Source of the DNA: Lentisphaerota bacterium
GTDB taxonomy: Bacteria; Verrucomicrobiota; Lentisphaeria; Victivallales; Victivallaceae
DNA: 45,389 nt
Assembly: GCA_015061545.1 (NCBI GenBank)
Contig: SUWJ01000018.1
Coordinates: forward strand, 1 to 45,389
Direction of reading: 5' to 3'
The first letter of the stretch is position 1, and every line of letters begins with the position of its first letter. The notes beneath the pieces were generated by a model that made no database searches, had not been told where the DNA came from, and worked only from the letters and a program-made list of their open reading frames with translations. Position numbers and translations under genes: made by a program. Positions 6,246 through 14,825 of this stretch are shown piece by piece.

Positions 6246-7925
6246 ATGAGCGATAAAAGCATCGGGCTGGCAGCAGCTTTTTCTGAACTTGATCTTTCTC
6301 CCGCCACGCTGGAGATTCTTGAACAGCGCAACTATCAGCGCCCCACGCCGATTCAGGCAATGGTAATACCCAAACTTTCCGCCAACGAACGCGATATGAT
6401 TGCTCAGGCACAAACCGGAACCGGCAAGACTGCCGCTTACGCCCTGCCGATCATCGAAAAACTGCTGCAAGGCAAACACGGCAAGCAGCCGCGGGCGATC
6501 ATTCTGGCCCCCACCCGCGAGCTTGCCATGCAAATAACGCAGGAAATTGAGCTTTTTATCGGCAGCCGTCAACTCAAAGCAGCTGCGCTTTACGGCGGTC
6601 AGCCGATCGAAATCCAGCTGCGTGCGCTCAAAGGTGGAGTCGATATTGCCGTAGGTACTCCCGGACGGATTCTGGACTTGATGGAGCGCAGCGCGTTGAA
6701 GCTGGACTTTATTGAATTTGCGGTGTTGGACGAAGCTGACGAAATGCTGGATATGGGCTTTGTGGAAGATATCGAAAATATTCTGTCGGCAACTCCGCAG
6801 GAAAAACGGATGCTTATGTTTTCGGCAACCGTACCGGCGGAAGCACGGAAAATAGCCGAAAATTTTATGGTCGATGCCGAATATGTCGTCGCACCCGTCA
6901 CCGATGCGGAAAAAAGCGCGCCCTTAACCGAGCAATGGGCGTGCGAAGTGCGGCGCGAAGATAAATGCAATGCCCTTAAACGTATACTTAATGCGGAAGG
7001 ACGCATTTACGGCATGATCTTCTGCCGCACCCGCGCGGACGTGGACGAGCTGACTATGAATCTGCAGAAGAATAAATTCCGCGCCGAAGCGCTCCACGGC
7101 GAACTTACCCAGAATCAGCGTACCCGCGTTATCGAACAATTCAAAGCCCACCGCTTTGATATGCTGGTCGCAACCGATGTGGCAGCTCGGGGGATTGATA
7201 TAAATGATTTGACCCACGTTATAAATTACTCGCTGCCCACCGACAAAGATATTTACACCCACCGCATCGGGCGTACCGGCAGAGCAGGAAAAAAAGGCGT
7301 GGCGATCTCGCTTTTCACGCCGTCGGAAGGCGGACGCTTTGCCATGCTGCGAAAAGCATCGGCAGGACATCTGGAACAGCGTGCGCTGCCTGATGCCAAG
7401 GCGATCATTGCCGCCAAAAAATCCCGTTTCCGCGATGAAGCCGAAGCGCTTATGCCGCAGGTAAATAATGCGTATCTGCGGATGGCGGAAGAATTGACTG
7501 CCGTTTATGATCCTGAAATATTGATTGCCGCGCTGCTGGAAATGAAGTTTCACAAAGAGCTGCTGCATGAAAATTATCCGCCGCTGGGCCGCGGCAAACG
7601 CGAACGCGCCTTTGGTTCCGACCGCGGATCGCGGGGCGAAAAACGCAACCGTTCCGACCGCGCCGAGCGTTCCGCTTCGGATCGGGATCGCGGGAAACGC
7701 CCTCCGCGTCACCGCAGCAAAGAGCAAACTGACTTGGCAGGCAAATCGGAGAAAAATACTGAAGTATTCAAGGAGAAAAAGCACTCTGTTAATGTTGAGA
7801 ATACTCCCCGCGATAACGGCAAGTCGCGTTCCGGCCGCACAAAACTCCGCGACTGGGCGTTGGAATTAACTGCCGGTGATGCCGAATTCGCCAAGCGCAA
7901 AGGCAAAAAGCGCAAAGACAAATAA
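6246..7925 (+). CDS. DEAD-box ATP-dependent RNA helicase (DeaD/CsdA-like)
   Basis: 559 residues from the ATG at 6246; a TTG at 6228 is possible but less likely. All helicase motifs are present: Q motif (FSELDLSPATLEILEQRNYQ, 12-31), Walker A AQTGTGKT (55-62), PTRELA (89-94), TPGR (138-141), DEAD (162-165), SAT (193-195), ATDVAARGID (309-318) and HRIGRTGR (339-346). A post-core segment (about 385-440) as in DeaD precedes a long Arg/Lys/Ser/Asp-rich disordered tail (445-559) of the kind that binds RNA. Such enzymes unwind short RNA duplexes in ribosome assembly and mRNA decay, often under cold stress. No strong ribosome-binding site is visible. Ends in a good terminator, so it is monocistronic. 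Confidence 0.93.
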   Translation: MSDKSIGLAAAFSELDLSPATLEILEQRNYQRPTPIQAMVIPKLSANERDMIAQAQTGTGKTAAYALPIIEKLLQGKHGKQPRAIILAPTRELAMQITQEIELFIGSRQLKAAALYGGQPIEIQLRALKGGVDIAVGTPGRILDLMERSALKLDFIEFAVLDEADEMLDMGFVEDIENILSATPQEKRMLMFSATVPAEARKIAENFMVDAEYVVAPVTDAEKSAPLTEQWACEVRREDKCNALKRILNAEGRIYGMIFCRTRADVDELTMNLQKNKFRAEALHGELTQNQRTRVIEQFKAHRFDMLVATDVAARGIDINDLTHVINYSLPTDKDIYTHRIGRTGRAGKKGVAISLFTPSEGGRFAMLRKASAGHLEQRALPDAKAIIAAKKSRFRDEAEALMPQVNNAYLRMAEELTAVYDPEILIAALLEMKFHKELLHENYPPLGRGKRERAFGSDRGSRGEKRNRSDRAERSASDRDRGKRPPRHRSKEQTDLAGKSEKNTEVFKEKKHSVNVENTPRDNGKSRSGRTKLRDWALELTAGDAEFAKRKGKKRKDK

Positions 7926-7939
7926 ATGTCGATCCCCTG

Positions 7940-7983
7940 CGGGGTGCTGCCGGATATTATACCATCGGCAGTACCCCGTTTGC
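7940..7983 (+). terminator. Hairpin terminator after the helicase gene
   Basis: Arms 7940-7952 (CGGGGTGCTGCCG) and 7966-7978 (CGGCAGTACCCCG) pair over 13 bases with one G-U, around a 13-base loop, followed by a short TTTG. The stem is strong but the T-run weak. Confidence 0.6.
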
Positions 7984-8044
7984 TTCCGAGCTGTCAACTT
8001 GCAAGCTGATCAAACATTTTTTGCAAAAAATTTTCTTTACCCCC

Positions 8045-8072
8045 TTGACAAATATTTTTTTTTGAGTATAAT
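8045..8072 (+). promoter_or_regulatory. Consensus sigma-70 promoter of the secreted protein gene
   Basis: Perfect TTGACA at 8045-8050, 16-base T-rich spacer, perfect TATAAT at 8067-8072. The leader to the start codon is about 100 bases. This is the strongest promoter in the window by sequence. Confidence 0.8.
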
Positions 8073-8102
8073 ACTAAAGCGGTTGTTGTTTAGCAATCAT
8101 TC

Positions 8103-8114
8103 ACAAGCGCTTGT
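8103..8114. promoter_or_regulatory. 12-bp palindrome ACAAGCGCTTGT, candidate operator
   Basis: A perfect palindrome with a central CG, about 25 bases downstream of the expected start of transcription. The shape (even, central CG, AAGCGCTT core) is typical of LacI/GalR-family operators, which often control sugar genes by roadblock or repression from this position. No LacI-type gene is in the window. Confidence 0.5.
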
Positions 8115-8181
8115 TGTTGCGTTTATAATTTGTCTGTAATATTAAAATATATTGCTCAACCCATCAAACAAGGAGAAAAAA

Positions 8182-11100
8182 ATGAAAATTTTTCAACGGC
8201 GCAGCTTGTTGGCATTTGCCTGTTTAAGTGCAGCACTTGCTGTTACGGCAGATGAAGTCGCCTTGCAGGGCGTTACCCAAGCCCCTGCCCCGGACAATGC
8301 GTGGATCTTCCCCTCTCCGCGCGGCAGCGTGAATGTGAAAAACATTGCTGATTGGGGCAAGGATGGATTCAGTCTTGAAGTCTGGTGCAGTCCGTCAACG
8401 GTGGATTGCGGATATGCGGTGTTGATCCCCTACAGCATAGGTTTTCCCAGATTCTACTCCAAAGACTTTGTTTTACGCTATGCGATAGATCAGGCGGGCA
8501 AAACTGTTTCCCCCCGTATTTACTGGAAGACTCAGAGCGATGAATACGCCTATTTTGTCTACACAGGCGACAGTAAAGTTGGTATATCCTACGTCAACGG
8601 CAAGGTTATGCGCAATGATGCGGGTAACGGAATTCCTAAATATAATCCTAAAAACACCATGCACATCGGCTACAACGGCAACTGGGCAAAACCCTACAGC
8701 GGGCGGATCGGCGCAGTACGGCTGCACAAGCGGGTGCTTACTGCTGATGAGATCAAAGCCAACTATCAGGCGCTGCTGAAAAATCGTCCGCTTACCGCCA
8801 ATGACGCGCTGATTTACAGCGAAGACCGTCGGGTTACGGGAGATTTTTACCGCTTCACACCTGATACCAAGACAACAGTAACGATTTCCAACAGCGGTTC
8901 ATTGCAGTTTATGGTCATGCCGGAAAAACTCACTGACTGCACGCTGCTGAAATTGGGCGATGTGCTGACGATTTCGGCAAAAAGCAATGGCAATATAGTT
9001 ATTCGCTGTGGGCAGGAAACCTTTACCGCCGCTAAAGTGTTGCGTAGCAAGGTCAACACCACGTTTGCGTTCGCTTACGGCAGCAACGGAGCAGCGTTCT
9101 TTGCCGATGGTGAATTTACCGGCAAGATATTTAAAAATGTTCAAATTCCATCTCAATCCGATGCGGTTTTCGGCGGCGGTTTTGATGGTACTATCGGCAA
9201 CATTTCCACCGGTCGCAACACTATGCTGCCGGATAATGTCGGCGACCTCGTGACCGTAAAACTGGATAACAAAAACGTTGATACCACGATTTATCCGCCC
9301 AACCGCCATCAGAAGAACATGAAAGAAATGTTCAAAAGTTTGATCGACTTTGACGATCTGACCGGATGGACCATGACTTACAGCGAAGGAACTGTCAAAC
9401 CGCGTATCACGCGCAGCAAAGAAAAGACTATGTTCAGCGATTATGTGCTGCGCGCTGAATTTGTCCGGGGCGATTACCCCGATGCCAACAGCAAAGTTGT
9501 CATTACGCCGCCCCAACCGATCAAGATCACCGAAGATTTTGACACCGTGGCGATCTGGAAGTTTGCGCCGGGTCTGAAGAAGCCCTACCCGGATCTTTCT
9601 TACAGCATCCAGCTCCGCGACGCCTCCGGCAAGATCCACTCCATCGGCATGGCCAAGTTCCTCGAACCCGGTTGGGGCATCCACATGACTCCGCTCAAAA
9701 ACGTAATCAAGGCACCTGCCGAAATCGTTTCCATAACCTTTACCGGATTCAATCAGGACAGCACCATTGCCTACTTCGACAGTCTGCATACTTATATGAA
9801 GCCGACCAACAGTCTGCCCGAAGCTAAAGTACCCTCCTGGCAGGAACTCGGTCTGCCCACCCGCCCTGAAACGATTCTGCCCACCGCCAACGAAAAAGGC
9901 ACGGTCAGCCTCAAAGCCGTCAGCAATAATGAGTGGAAGTTTGAAAGCGTCACCGCTTCCGGCAAAAAACTTGTTTTTACCATCAAACCCGCTACCGGCG
10001 CACTTTCCGACATAACTGCCAGTTACAACGGCAAAACTTTCAAGCCGATGGATGGCGGCGGTTTCTACTGGGCCGAAAACAACATCTATCCGGTGCGCGA
10101 CCGCTTTTTGATTGCGCCGAACAGCCCCCGCGTAAAGGCAAAACTGGATAAAGCCGAAATCAAAGGCAACACGCTTTACCTCTACTGGACCTATAATGTC
10201 GATAAAAAGCACAACTACAAAGCCACCTGGCAGCTGGATGTTATCGACAACACCCTGATTGCGGATCTTAAAGCCGATCCGATGGTCGGAGAATTCAAAT
10301 TCGGTGCAATTACCGGCATTTCCGGAAAAGTTGTCCAGATACCTTATCTGGTCTGGGGCAGCTGGTTCCACAAAAGCGACCCGCCGGGCATTTTTGCTTC
10401 GGATGATGTTTATGTATCAGCCTATATCGACTGGTATAATTCTGATGCTTCCGGTCTGTTCGGCGAATCCAGTGCCACCCCCGGCGGCAAATGGTATCTC
10501 AACCCCGCCACCTCCGACCACCGCTGGATGCCCGATGCCACCGTTACCGATCCGCACAGCGAAGTCCGCGATATATCTGTTATCAACGGCGGCAGCTACT
10601 ACTGGCCGACCACCGCGGGCAAACGCAATCCGGCGCGCGAACGCATTATGGTAACGGTCAGCGACAATCTGGCGGCGATCCTGCCCAACATACCCAACTA
10701 TACGCACAAGTATCTGGACGAAACGGTCAACGATGTCTGGAGTACCCGCTCGTGGTACGTCAGCAAGATGCCCGATCTTGACCACTTTGACCGCGAATAC
10801 GAAATGTGGGAAGCGTTCAAAGCCTACGGGGCTGACAAAATCAATATGCGGGTGCATGGCGATGTCAGCCGTATGTATGTACCGCACCGCGATGGTGCTC
10901 CCGCCAACTTTATTGAGGAACTGGTCGATCCCGGTCTGGGCGGCGATGCAAAACTGGCAGAACTCTTCACCAAGATGAAAAAGCTCGGCTTCCGCGTCGG
11001 ACTTTACACCGACCATATGCTGCTGAGCGTCTTTTCTCCGGCATGGGATTTGAACAATCTGAATCTGGACAGCAACAGTTACTGGCTTTACAGTTCCGGC

Positions 11101-12222
11101 AACAGCAAACAGACCAAGATCAGCAAGATGGTGGCGTTGCAGAAGAAATACAACGCCATCTACCGCAAAAAATTCGCGCCCAACTGCGCCTATCTTGACC
11201 AGATCACCTGTCCGCCCTGCTGGCGTTATACTGACTATGACGCACGCACGCCGGATGCCGCCAAGTTTTCGGCTCCGTTCCGGGTATTTGTGGAAAGTCT
11301 GCGCGCTGAAGAAGCGGATTTCGGTCCTGTACTCTCCGAAGGTCGTACCCAGATCTTCTGGGCAGGTTTGTGCGACAGCTACGCCCAGCCCCAGCATGGC
11401 TCGCTGGATCTGCTGCCTGACTTCAATCTGCGCAAGATCCACATGCTGACCAACGACTGCGGTTACGACCTCAATCTGGTGGCAAAAAATGCCCGCCATG
11501 CCGATTCGCTGCAATATTTGTATGAATTGCTGGCGTATGAATATGCCTACGGCAGTACCGGGCATTTGATAGGCAACTATTCGGGCGCACCGTTCAAAGA
11601 GCTGCCGCCCATGCTGCTGCGCAGTTATTTCCTTATCCAGCCTGCCCAGAAACACTACGCTCAGGTTCCGATCAGGGAGATCTACTACAATGTCAACGGC
11701 AAACTTGATACGGTCGAAGCAGCGATCAAGCACGGTACGCTGGCGCAAAACCAGGTCAAACTCGTTTACGAAAACGGTCTGGAAGTGGCTGCCAACCAGA
11801 ATAAGACCCAAAACTTTGAAGTCACACTTCACGGCAAAAAATACATTCTGCCGCCGCATAGTTTTGCAGCATACCTGCCCGGCAAGCTGGAAGCATATTC
11901 AGCGCTGAACTCCGCAGGTGAACGCTCCGATCTGATGCGCGAAGGCAATCTGATCTTTGCAGTCAATCCGCAGAATATTGAAGAAATCAAAGCCAAACAC
12001 GATTATGCGCTGCGTTTCAAAGGCAATACCATTGAACTTACTCCCACGCCGTTTGTGGCTGCGGAAACAGTTTCGATTAAAGTACCCTTCAGCAACAGCG
12101 TGAAAGTTGAAAGTTTCGACCGCAGCGGCAAAACACTCGGCAGCATCAGCTTGCCGGTGAAAAACAACCGCATCGAAATGGCGATCGACGGCAAAGCCTT
12201 CCGCTATACCATCAGCCAATAA
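8182..12222 (+). CDS. Large secreted protein, LamG-like domain plus glycosidase-like barrel
   Basis: 1346 residues from the ATG at 8182, which has an AAGGAG ribosome-binding site. Signal peptide at 1-23 (MKIFQRRSLLAFACLSAAL..). Residues about 35-205 look like a LamG/concanavalin-type binding domain (GSVNVKNIADWGKDGFSLEVW ends with GRIGAVRLHKRVLTADEI); a beta-rich region to about 860 follows. The segment 870-1140 has the look of a TIM-barrel glycosidase: FKAYGADKINMRVHGD, GFRVGLYTDHM, an Asp on a strand at about 1005 (YLDQITCPPCW) and a Glu near 1052 (VLSEGRTQ) as possible catalytic acids. A beta-sandwich closes the chain. I assign no enzyme family; the substrate is unknown. It is monocistronic, with its own promoter and terminators. 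Confidence 0.7.
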   Translation: MKIFQRRSLLAFACLSAALAVTADEVALQGVTQAPAPDNAWIFPSPRGSVNVKNIADWGKDGFSLEVWCSPSTVDCGYAVLIPYSIGFPRFYSKDFVLRYAIDQAGKTVSPRIYWKTQSDEYAYFVYTGDSKVGISYVNGKVMRNDAGNGIPKYNPKNTMHIGYNGNWAKPYSGRIGAVRLHKRVLTADEIKANYQALLKNRPLTANDALIYSEDRRVTGDFYRFTPDTKTTVTISNSGSLQFMVMPEKLTDCTLLKLGDVLTISAKSNGNIVIRCGQETFTAAKVLRSKVNTTFAFAYGSNGAAFFADGEFTGKIFKNVQIPSQSDAVFGGGFDGTIGNISTGRNTMLPDNVGDLVTVKLDNKNVDTTIYPPNRHQKNMKEMFKSLIDFDDLTGWTMTYSEGTVKPRITRSKEKTMFSDYVLRAEFVRGDYPDANSKVVITPPQPIKITEDFDTVAIWKFAPGLKKPYPDLSYSIQLRDASGKIHSIGMAKFLEPGWGIHMTPLKNVIKAPAEIVSITFTGFNQDSTIAYFDSLHTYMKPTNSLPEAKVPSWQELGLPTRPETILPTANEKGTVSLKAVSNNEWKFESVTASGKKLVFTIKPATGALSDITASYNGKTFKPMDGGGFYWAENNIYPVRDRFLIAPNSPRVKAKLDKAEIKGNTLYLYWTYNVDKKHNYKATWQLDVIDNTLIADLKADPMVGEFKFGAITGISGKVVQIPYLVWGSWFHKSDPPGIFASDDVYVSAYIDWYNSDASGLFGESSATPGGKWYLNPATSDHRWMPDATVTDPHSEVRDISVINGGSYYWPTTAGKRNPARERIMVTVSDNLAAILPNIPNYTHKYLDETVNDVWSTRSWYVSKMPDLDHFDREYEMWEAFKAYGADKINMRVHGDVSRMYVPHRDGAPANFIEELVDPGLGGDAKLAELFTKMKKLGFRVGLYTDHMLLSVFSPAWDLNNLNLDSNSYWLYSSGNSKQTKISKMVALQKKYNAIYRKKFAPNCAYLDQITCPPCWRYTDYDARTPDAAKFSAPFRVFVESLRAEEADFGPVLSEGRTQIFWAGLCDSYAQPQHGSLDLLPDFNLRKIHMLTNDCGYDLNLVAKNARHADSLQYLYELLAYEYAYGSTGHLIGNYSGAPFKELPPMLLRSYFLIQPAQKHYAQVPIREIYYNVNGKLDTVEAAIKHGTLAQNQVKLVYENGLEVAANQNKTQNFEVTLHGKKYILPPHSFAAYLPGKLEAYSALNSAGERSDLMREGNLIFAVNPQNIEEIKAKHDYALRFKGNTIELTPTPFVAAETVSIKVPFSNSVKVESFDRSGKTLGSISLPVKNNRIEMAIDGKAFRYTISQ

Positions 12223-12231
12223 CAACATCAT

Positions 12232-12262
12232 CGTTCCCCGAAGCAGTTTTTTTCGGGGAACG
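12232..12262 (+). terminator. Hairpin after the secreted protein gene
   Basis: CGTTCCCCGA (12232-12241) pairs perfectly with TCGGGGAACG (12253-12262). The T-run lies in the loop, not after the stem, so it probably assists the next hairpin rather than acting alone. Confidence 0.5.
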
Positions 12263-12267
12263 GTAAT

Positions 12268-12320
12268 AAAAAAAGGCTCTGTTGCAAACCTTAAAGATCT
12301 TTGCAGCAGAGCCTTTTTAT
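12268..12320. terminator. Bidirectional terminator between convergent genes
   Basis: Arms 12275-12288 (GGCTCTGTTGCAAA) and 12300-12313 (TTTGCAGCAGAGCC) pair over 14 bases with one wobble. An A-run precedes and a T-run follows, so the structure can stop transcription from both the secreted-protein gene (+) and the DtxR gene (-). Confidence 0.8.
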
Positions 12321-12362
12321 TTGGCTTGAAATCAGTTTTTTATACAATGCAAAAAGCAGCGT

Positions 12363-13055
12363 TTATTTTACATCGCGCAGCAGAATGTAAGCAGCGTCCG
12401 CCCCCCGCAGCGATATAACGCTGTCCAGCACTCTTATCCGCAGCAGATCCCCCAGCGGCGCCCTGCCCTCCAGCGTAATACTTACTCCCGGCACCAGCCC
12501 CATATCAGCAAACTTTTTCATGCCTTTAAGCGAAATACTTATGTGGGCAATAATTCCTGATTTGCCCTCTTCCAATGTATTGAGCATGACCAATTCTTCC
12601 GGCTCGGTCTGGGGAGGAATCCCGTCCATAAGTGTACTGAGCTTTTCCCGCACCGTCCGACACTCGGGCGTATTGTTCAAAAAATCAGTCAGAGCAATGA
12701 GTTTATTCAAAACATCTTCGTTGATATCGTGTTCCACCCGACACGCCGTAGTATCGGCATCTTCGTGGGAAAGATTCAATATATTTTCAAAAAAACGGCA
12801 CAGCCCCTGATGACGCTTGCGGATAACCGCTGCCGCTTGCGATCCGGCCGCAGTCAAAACCACCGGTTGATGCGGTCTGTATTCGATCAGATCCCGCGCG
12901 GCAAGCGCCTGCAGCGCATTCGTCACCGACGGCATCTTGACCTGCAAACGTTCTGCCAATTCTTTACTGTGGGCGTGGCCATTGGCATCAATAAGATCGG
13001 CTATAGCTTCCAGATAATCTTCCAAACTGCTGGAAATGCGGGGTATTTCGCTCAT
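12363..13055 (-). CDS. DtxR/MntR-family metal-dependent transcriptional regulator
   Basis: 230 residues, cytoplasmic DNA-binding repressor or activator that senses Fe2+ or Mn2+. Residues 10-70 form the winged helix (SSLEDYLEAIADLI.. HSKELAERLQVKMPSVTNAL). Residues 75-150 match the dimerisation and metal-binding domain, including the H..L..FF..IL.L and ACRVEHDINEDV segments that hold ligands in DtxR. Residues 160-230 are a FeoA/SH3-like domain (GMKKFADMGLVPGVSITLEG). Length fits the three-domain type. No metal transporter is adjacent, so the target genes lie elsewhere. It has its own promoter and shares a terminator with the convergent gene. Whether iron or manganese is sensed cannot be decided here. 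Confidence 0.9.
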   Translation of the reverse strand: MSEIPRISSSLEDYLEAIADLIDANGHAHSKELAERLQVKMPSVTNALQALAARDLIEYRPHQPVVLTAAGSQAAAVIRKRHQGLCRFFENILNLSHEDADTTACRVEHDINEDVLNKLIALTDFLNNTPECRTVREKLSTLMDGIPPQTEPEELVMLNTLEEGKSGIIAHISISLKGMKKFADMGLVPGVSITLEGRAPLGDLLRIRVLDSVISLRGADAAYILLRDVK

Positions 13056-13086
13056 AGGTTCTTATCCTGTTGTTATAGAAATTAGC

Positions 13087-13103
13087 CCAAAGAACGACTT
13101 TGG
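13087..13103. promoter_or_regulatory. Inverted repeat CCAAAG-N5-CTTTGG in the DtxR gene leader
   Basis: Arms 13087-13092 and 13098-13103 with a five-base spacer, between the candidate promoter and the start codon. It could be an autoregulatory operator or an mRNA hairpin. Its half-sites do not match the classic DtxR consensus. Confidence 0.3.
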
Positions 13104-13121
13104 CTCGTTTAACTTTTCTAT

Positions 13122-13149
13122 AATGTAGCATGGAATAAAAATTTGTCAA
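13122..13149 (-). promoter_or_regulatory. Candidate promoter of the DtxR-family gene
   Basis: On the minus strand TTGACA (complement of 13144-13149), 16-base spacer, TACATT (complement of 13122-13127). The -35 is perfect and the -10 is weaker. Confidence 0.5.
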
Positions 13150-13160
13150 TTGTTATATAC

Positions 13161-13202
13161 AAAAAAAACGGCACTTGCCTATTCAGCAAGCACCGTTTTT
13201 TG
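13161..13202 (-). terminator. Rho-independent terminator of tig
   Basis: Read on the minus strand, AACGGTGCTTGC pairs with GCAAGTGCCGTT around a short loop (a two-base internal mismatch) and is followed by eight Ts. It lies 17 bases after the tig stop codon. Confidence 0.75.
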
Positions 13203-13219
13203 CGATTCAAATAATTTTA

Positions 13220-14530
13220 TCAGGCTTTGACCGCATCTGCCACAAAGTTCCAGACTTTGTTGTTCAGAATTTCGCCCTGCAGCGCTTCGATAGCGCCGTT
13301 CTTTTCCATAATGGAACGCAGTTCAGCGGGCTTCTTGCGGTAGTAGCGGCTCATCATTTCGATTTCACGATCGACTTCCGCTGCGCTGACGGTAATATTT
13401 TCCAGCTTGGCTATCTTGCGGAAAATCAGTTCGCGGCGCAGCTTGGCGCTGGCTTCAACCTTGGCATCGGCACGATGCTGTTCCATATTCTTCTTGAATT
13501 CTTCGGCATCGGCTTCGCTCTTGACGATTTCCTGAGCTTTGCGCTGCAAGGCTTCGTCGGTTTCAGCTTCCAGCAGACCGCCGGGCAGTTCAAAATCACC
13601 CACCGCGGCGGAAATCTTTTCGTAAACCGCAGTACGCACCGCTTCGCGGCGCTTGCCTTCGGCTTCCGCCTGCAGACCGCTCTTGAGCATATCGCGCAGC
13701 TTGTCGATATTATCCAAACGCAGTTTGGCAGCCAGTTCTTCGTCGGTCAGTTCCTTGCGGCGCTGAACGCTGACCACCTTGACGGTGTATTTGACCGTCT
13801 TGCCCGCCAGAGCCGCTTCGCGGTAGTCGGCAGGATAGACGCTGTCAAAGGTGTATTCCTTACCCGCTTCGGCACCGACCAGGGCATCCACGCAGCCGGG
13901 CAGATATTCAGGTTCAGCCAGCCACAGGAAAGTGGATTCAGCCTTGACCTGACGCTTCAAACTTGCTTCGGCATCTTCGGGCAGTTCAAAGTCGGAAGTG
14001 TAATCGACCTTGAGCATATCTTCCTTGGCGGCAGCTTCCGTCACTTCCGCAAATTCGGCGTACATCTTGCGGTACTGTTCCACCCGTTCGTTGAGTTCTT
14101 TTTCGTCAACTTCCACGGCAGGAACATCGACTTCCAAACCTTTGTACTCAAAATCGGCAATGGTCGGAGCCAGATCGATACGCAGCGTAAATTTGTATTC
14201 CTTGCCCAGTTCGATGGCGCTTTCTTCGGGCATACGGCAATAGACGACTTCCAGCTTTTCGCCATCGGCAAGCCGTTCAAAAGCCGCCGACATAAAACGG
14301 CGCTTGAGTTCATCCTTGAGATCAGATTCAAAACGCTTGATAATCATCGCTTCGGGAGCCTTGCCGCGACGGAACCCCGGCACGGATACATAGTTGGCAA
14401 AAGCCTGACAGGCGACGGAAGTTTCCGCCTTCATCCGATCAACGCTGACGGTAAAATCGCAATTGCGGCACAATGCGCCATCTTCGCGCACTTCAAGCAC
14501 GAGAGCCTGGGACAGAGTCTGTTTGGCCAT
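13220..14530 (-). CDS. tig: Trigger factor, ribosome-associated chaperone and prolyl isomerase
   Basis: 436 residues, the usual trigger-factor length. The N-terminal ribosome-binding domain carries the signature VPGFRRGKAPEAMIIKRF (about 51-68), a G-F-R-x-G-K-x-P motif that docks on ribosomal protein L23. Residues 150-240 correspond to the FKBP-type isomerase domain (DMLKVDYTSDFELPEDAEA..., ADYREAALAGKTVKYTVKV). The rest is the helical chaperone domain (ENITVSAAEVDREIEMMSRYY). In many bacteria tig is followed by clpP and clpX; here it is alone, between its own promoter and terminator. It acts in the cytoplasm on emerging nascent chains. Confidence 0.93.
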   Translation of the reverse strand: MAKQTLSQALVLEVREDGALCRNCDFTVSVDRMKAETSVACQAFANYVSVPGFRRGKAPEAMIIKRFESDLKDELKRRFMSAAFERLADGEKLEVVYCRMPEESAIELGKEYKFTLRIDLAPTIADFEYKGLEVDVPAVEVDEKELNERVEQYRKMYAEFAEVTEAAAKEDMLKVDYTSDFELPEDAEASLKRQVKAESTFLWLAEPEYLPGCVDALVGAEAGKEYTFDSVYPADYREAALAGKTVKYTVKVVSVQRRKELTDEELAAKLRLDNIDKLRDMLKSGLQAEAEGKRREAVRTAVYEKISAAVGDFELPGGLLEAETDEALQRKAQEIVKSEADAEEFKKNMEQHRADAKVEASAKLRRELIFRKIAKLENITVSAAEVDREIEMMSRYYRKKPAELRSIMEKNGAIEALQGEILNNKVWNFVADAVKA

Positions 14531-14625
14531 TTTCTCTAACTCGCTTTCTCTTGATATTTTTGATAAATGGTTTATTTTTCCAATGTTATACCGGCAGAAA
14601 ATCTCCTGCCAAATCTGAATTGATT

Positions 14626-14653
14626 AATATAGCACCAATTTAGTTATTTTCAA
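14626..14653 (-). promoter_or_regulatory. Promoter of tig
   Basis: Minus strand TTGAAA (complement of 14648-14653), 16-base spacer, TATATT (complement of 14626-14631). The leader of about 90 bases contains a small hairpin, GGCAG...CTGCC, at 14593-14610. Confidence 0.6.
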
Positions 14654-14747
14654 AGTTTATCCGTCAATTTTTTTTACAATTACTCCTGAATATTGTATTG
14701 CTGCAGCTGCGACACGGCATATTTGCATTTTTAATCACGGAAAACAC

Positions 14748-14776
14748 TTGAAATAAGTACGATTCGATGATATATT
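14748..14776 (+). promoter_or_regulatory. Promoter of the family 2 glycosyltransferase
   Basis: TTGAAA at 14748-14753, 17-base spacer, TATATT at 14771-14776. The same -35/-10 pair as the helicase promoter. The remaining intergenic sequence (14531-14825) is AT-rich and holds only this and the divergent tig promoter. Confidence 0.6.
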
Positions 14777-14825
14777 ATATATTACGTTTTTATTTGTTTT
14801 ATGTTATTGATATAATTTTTTGAAT

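Noticed and set aside
8899-11859. Two long minus-strand frames (490 and 480 codons) opposite the secreted protein gene
   Set aside because: They lie wholly antisense to a gene with signal peptide, promoter and ribosome-binding site; their translations are low-complexity and lack motifs.
13175-14539. 454-codon plus-strand frame opposite tig
   Set aside because: Antisense shadow of a clear trigger factor gene.
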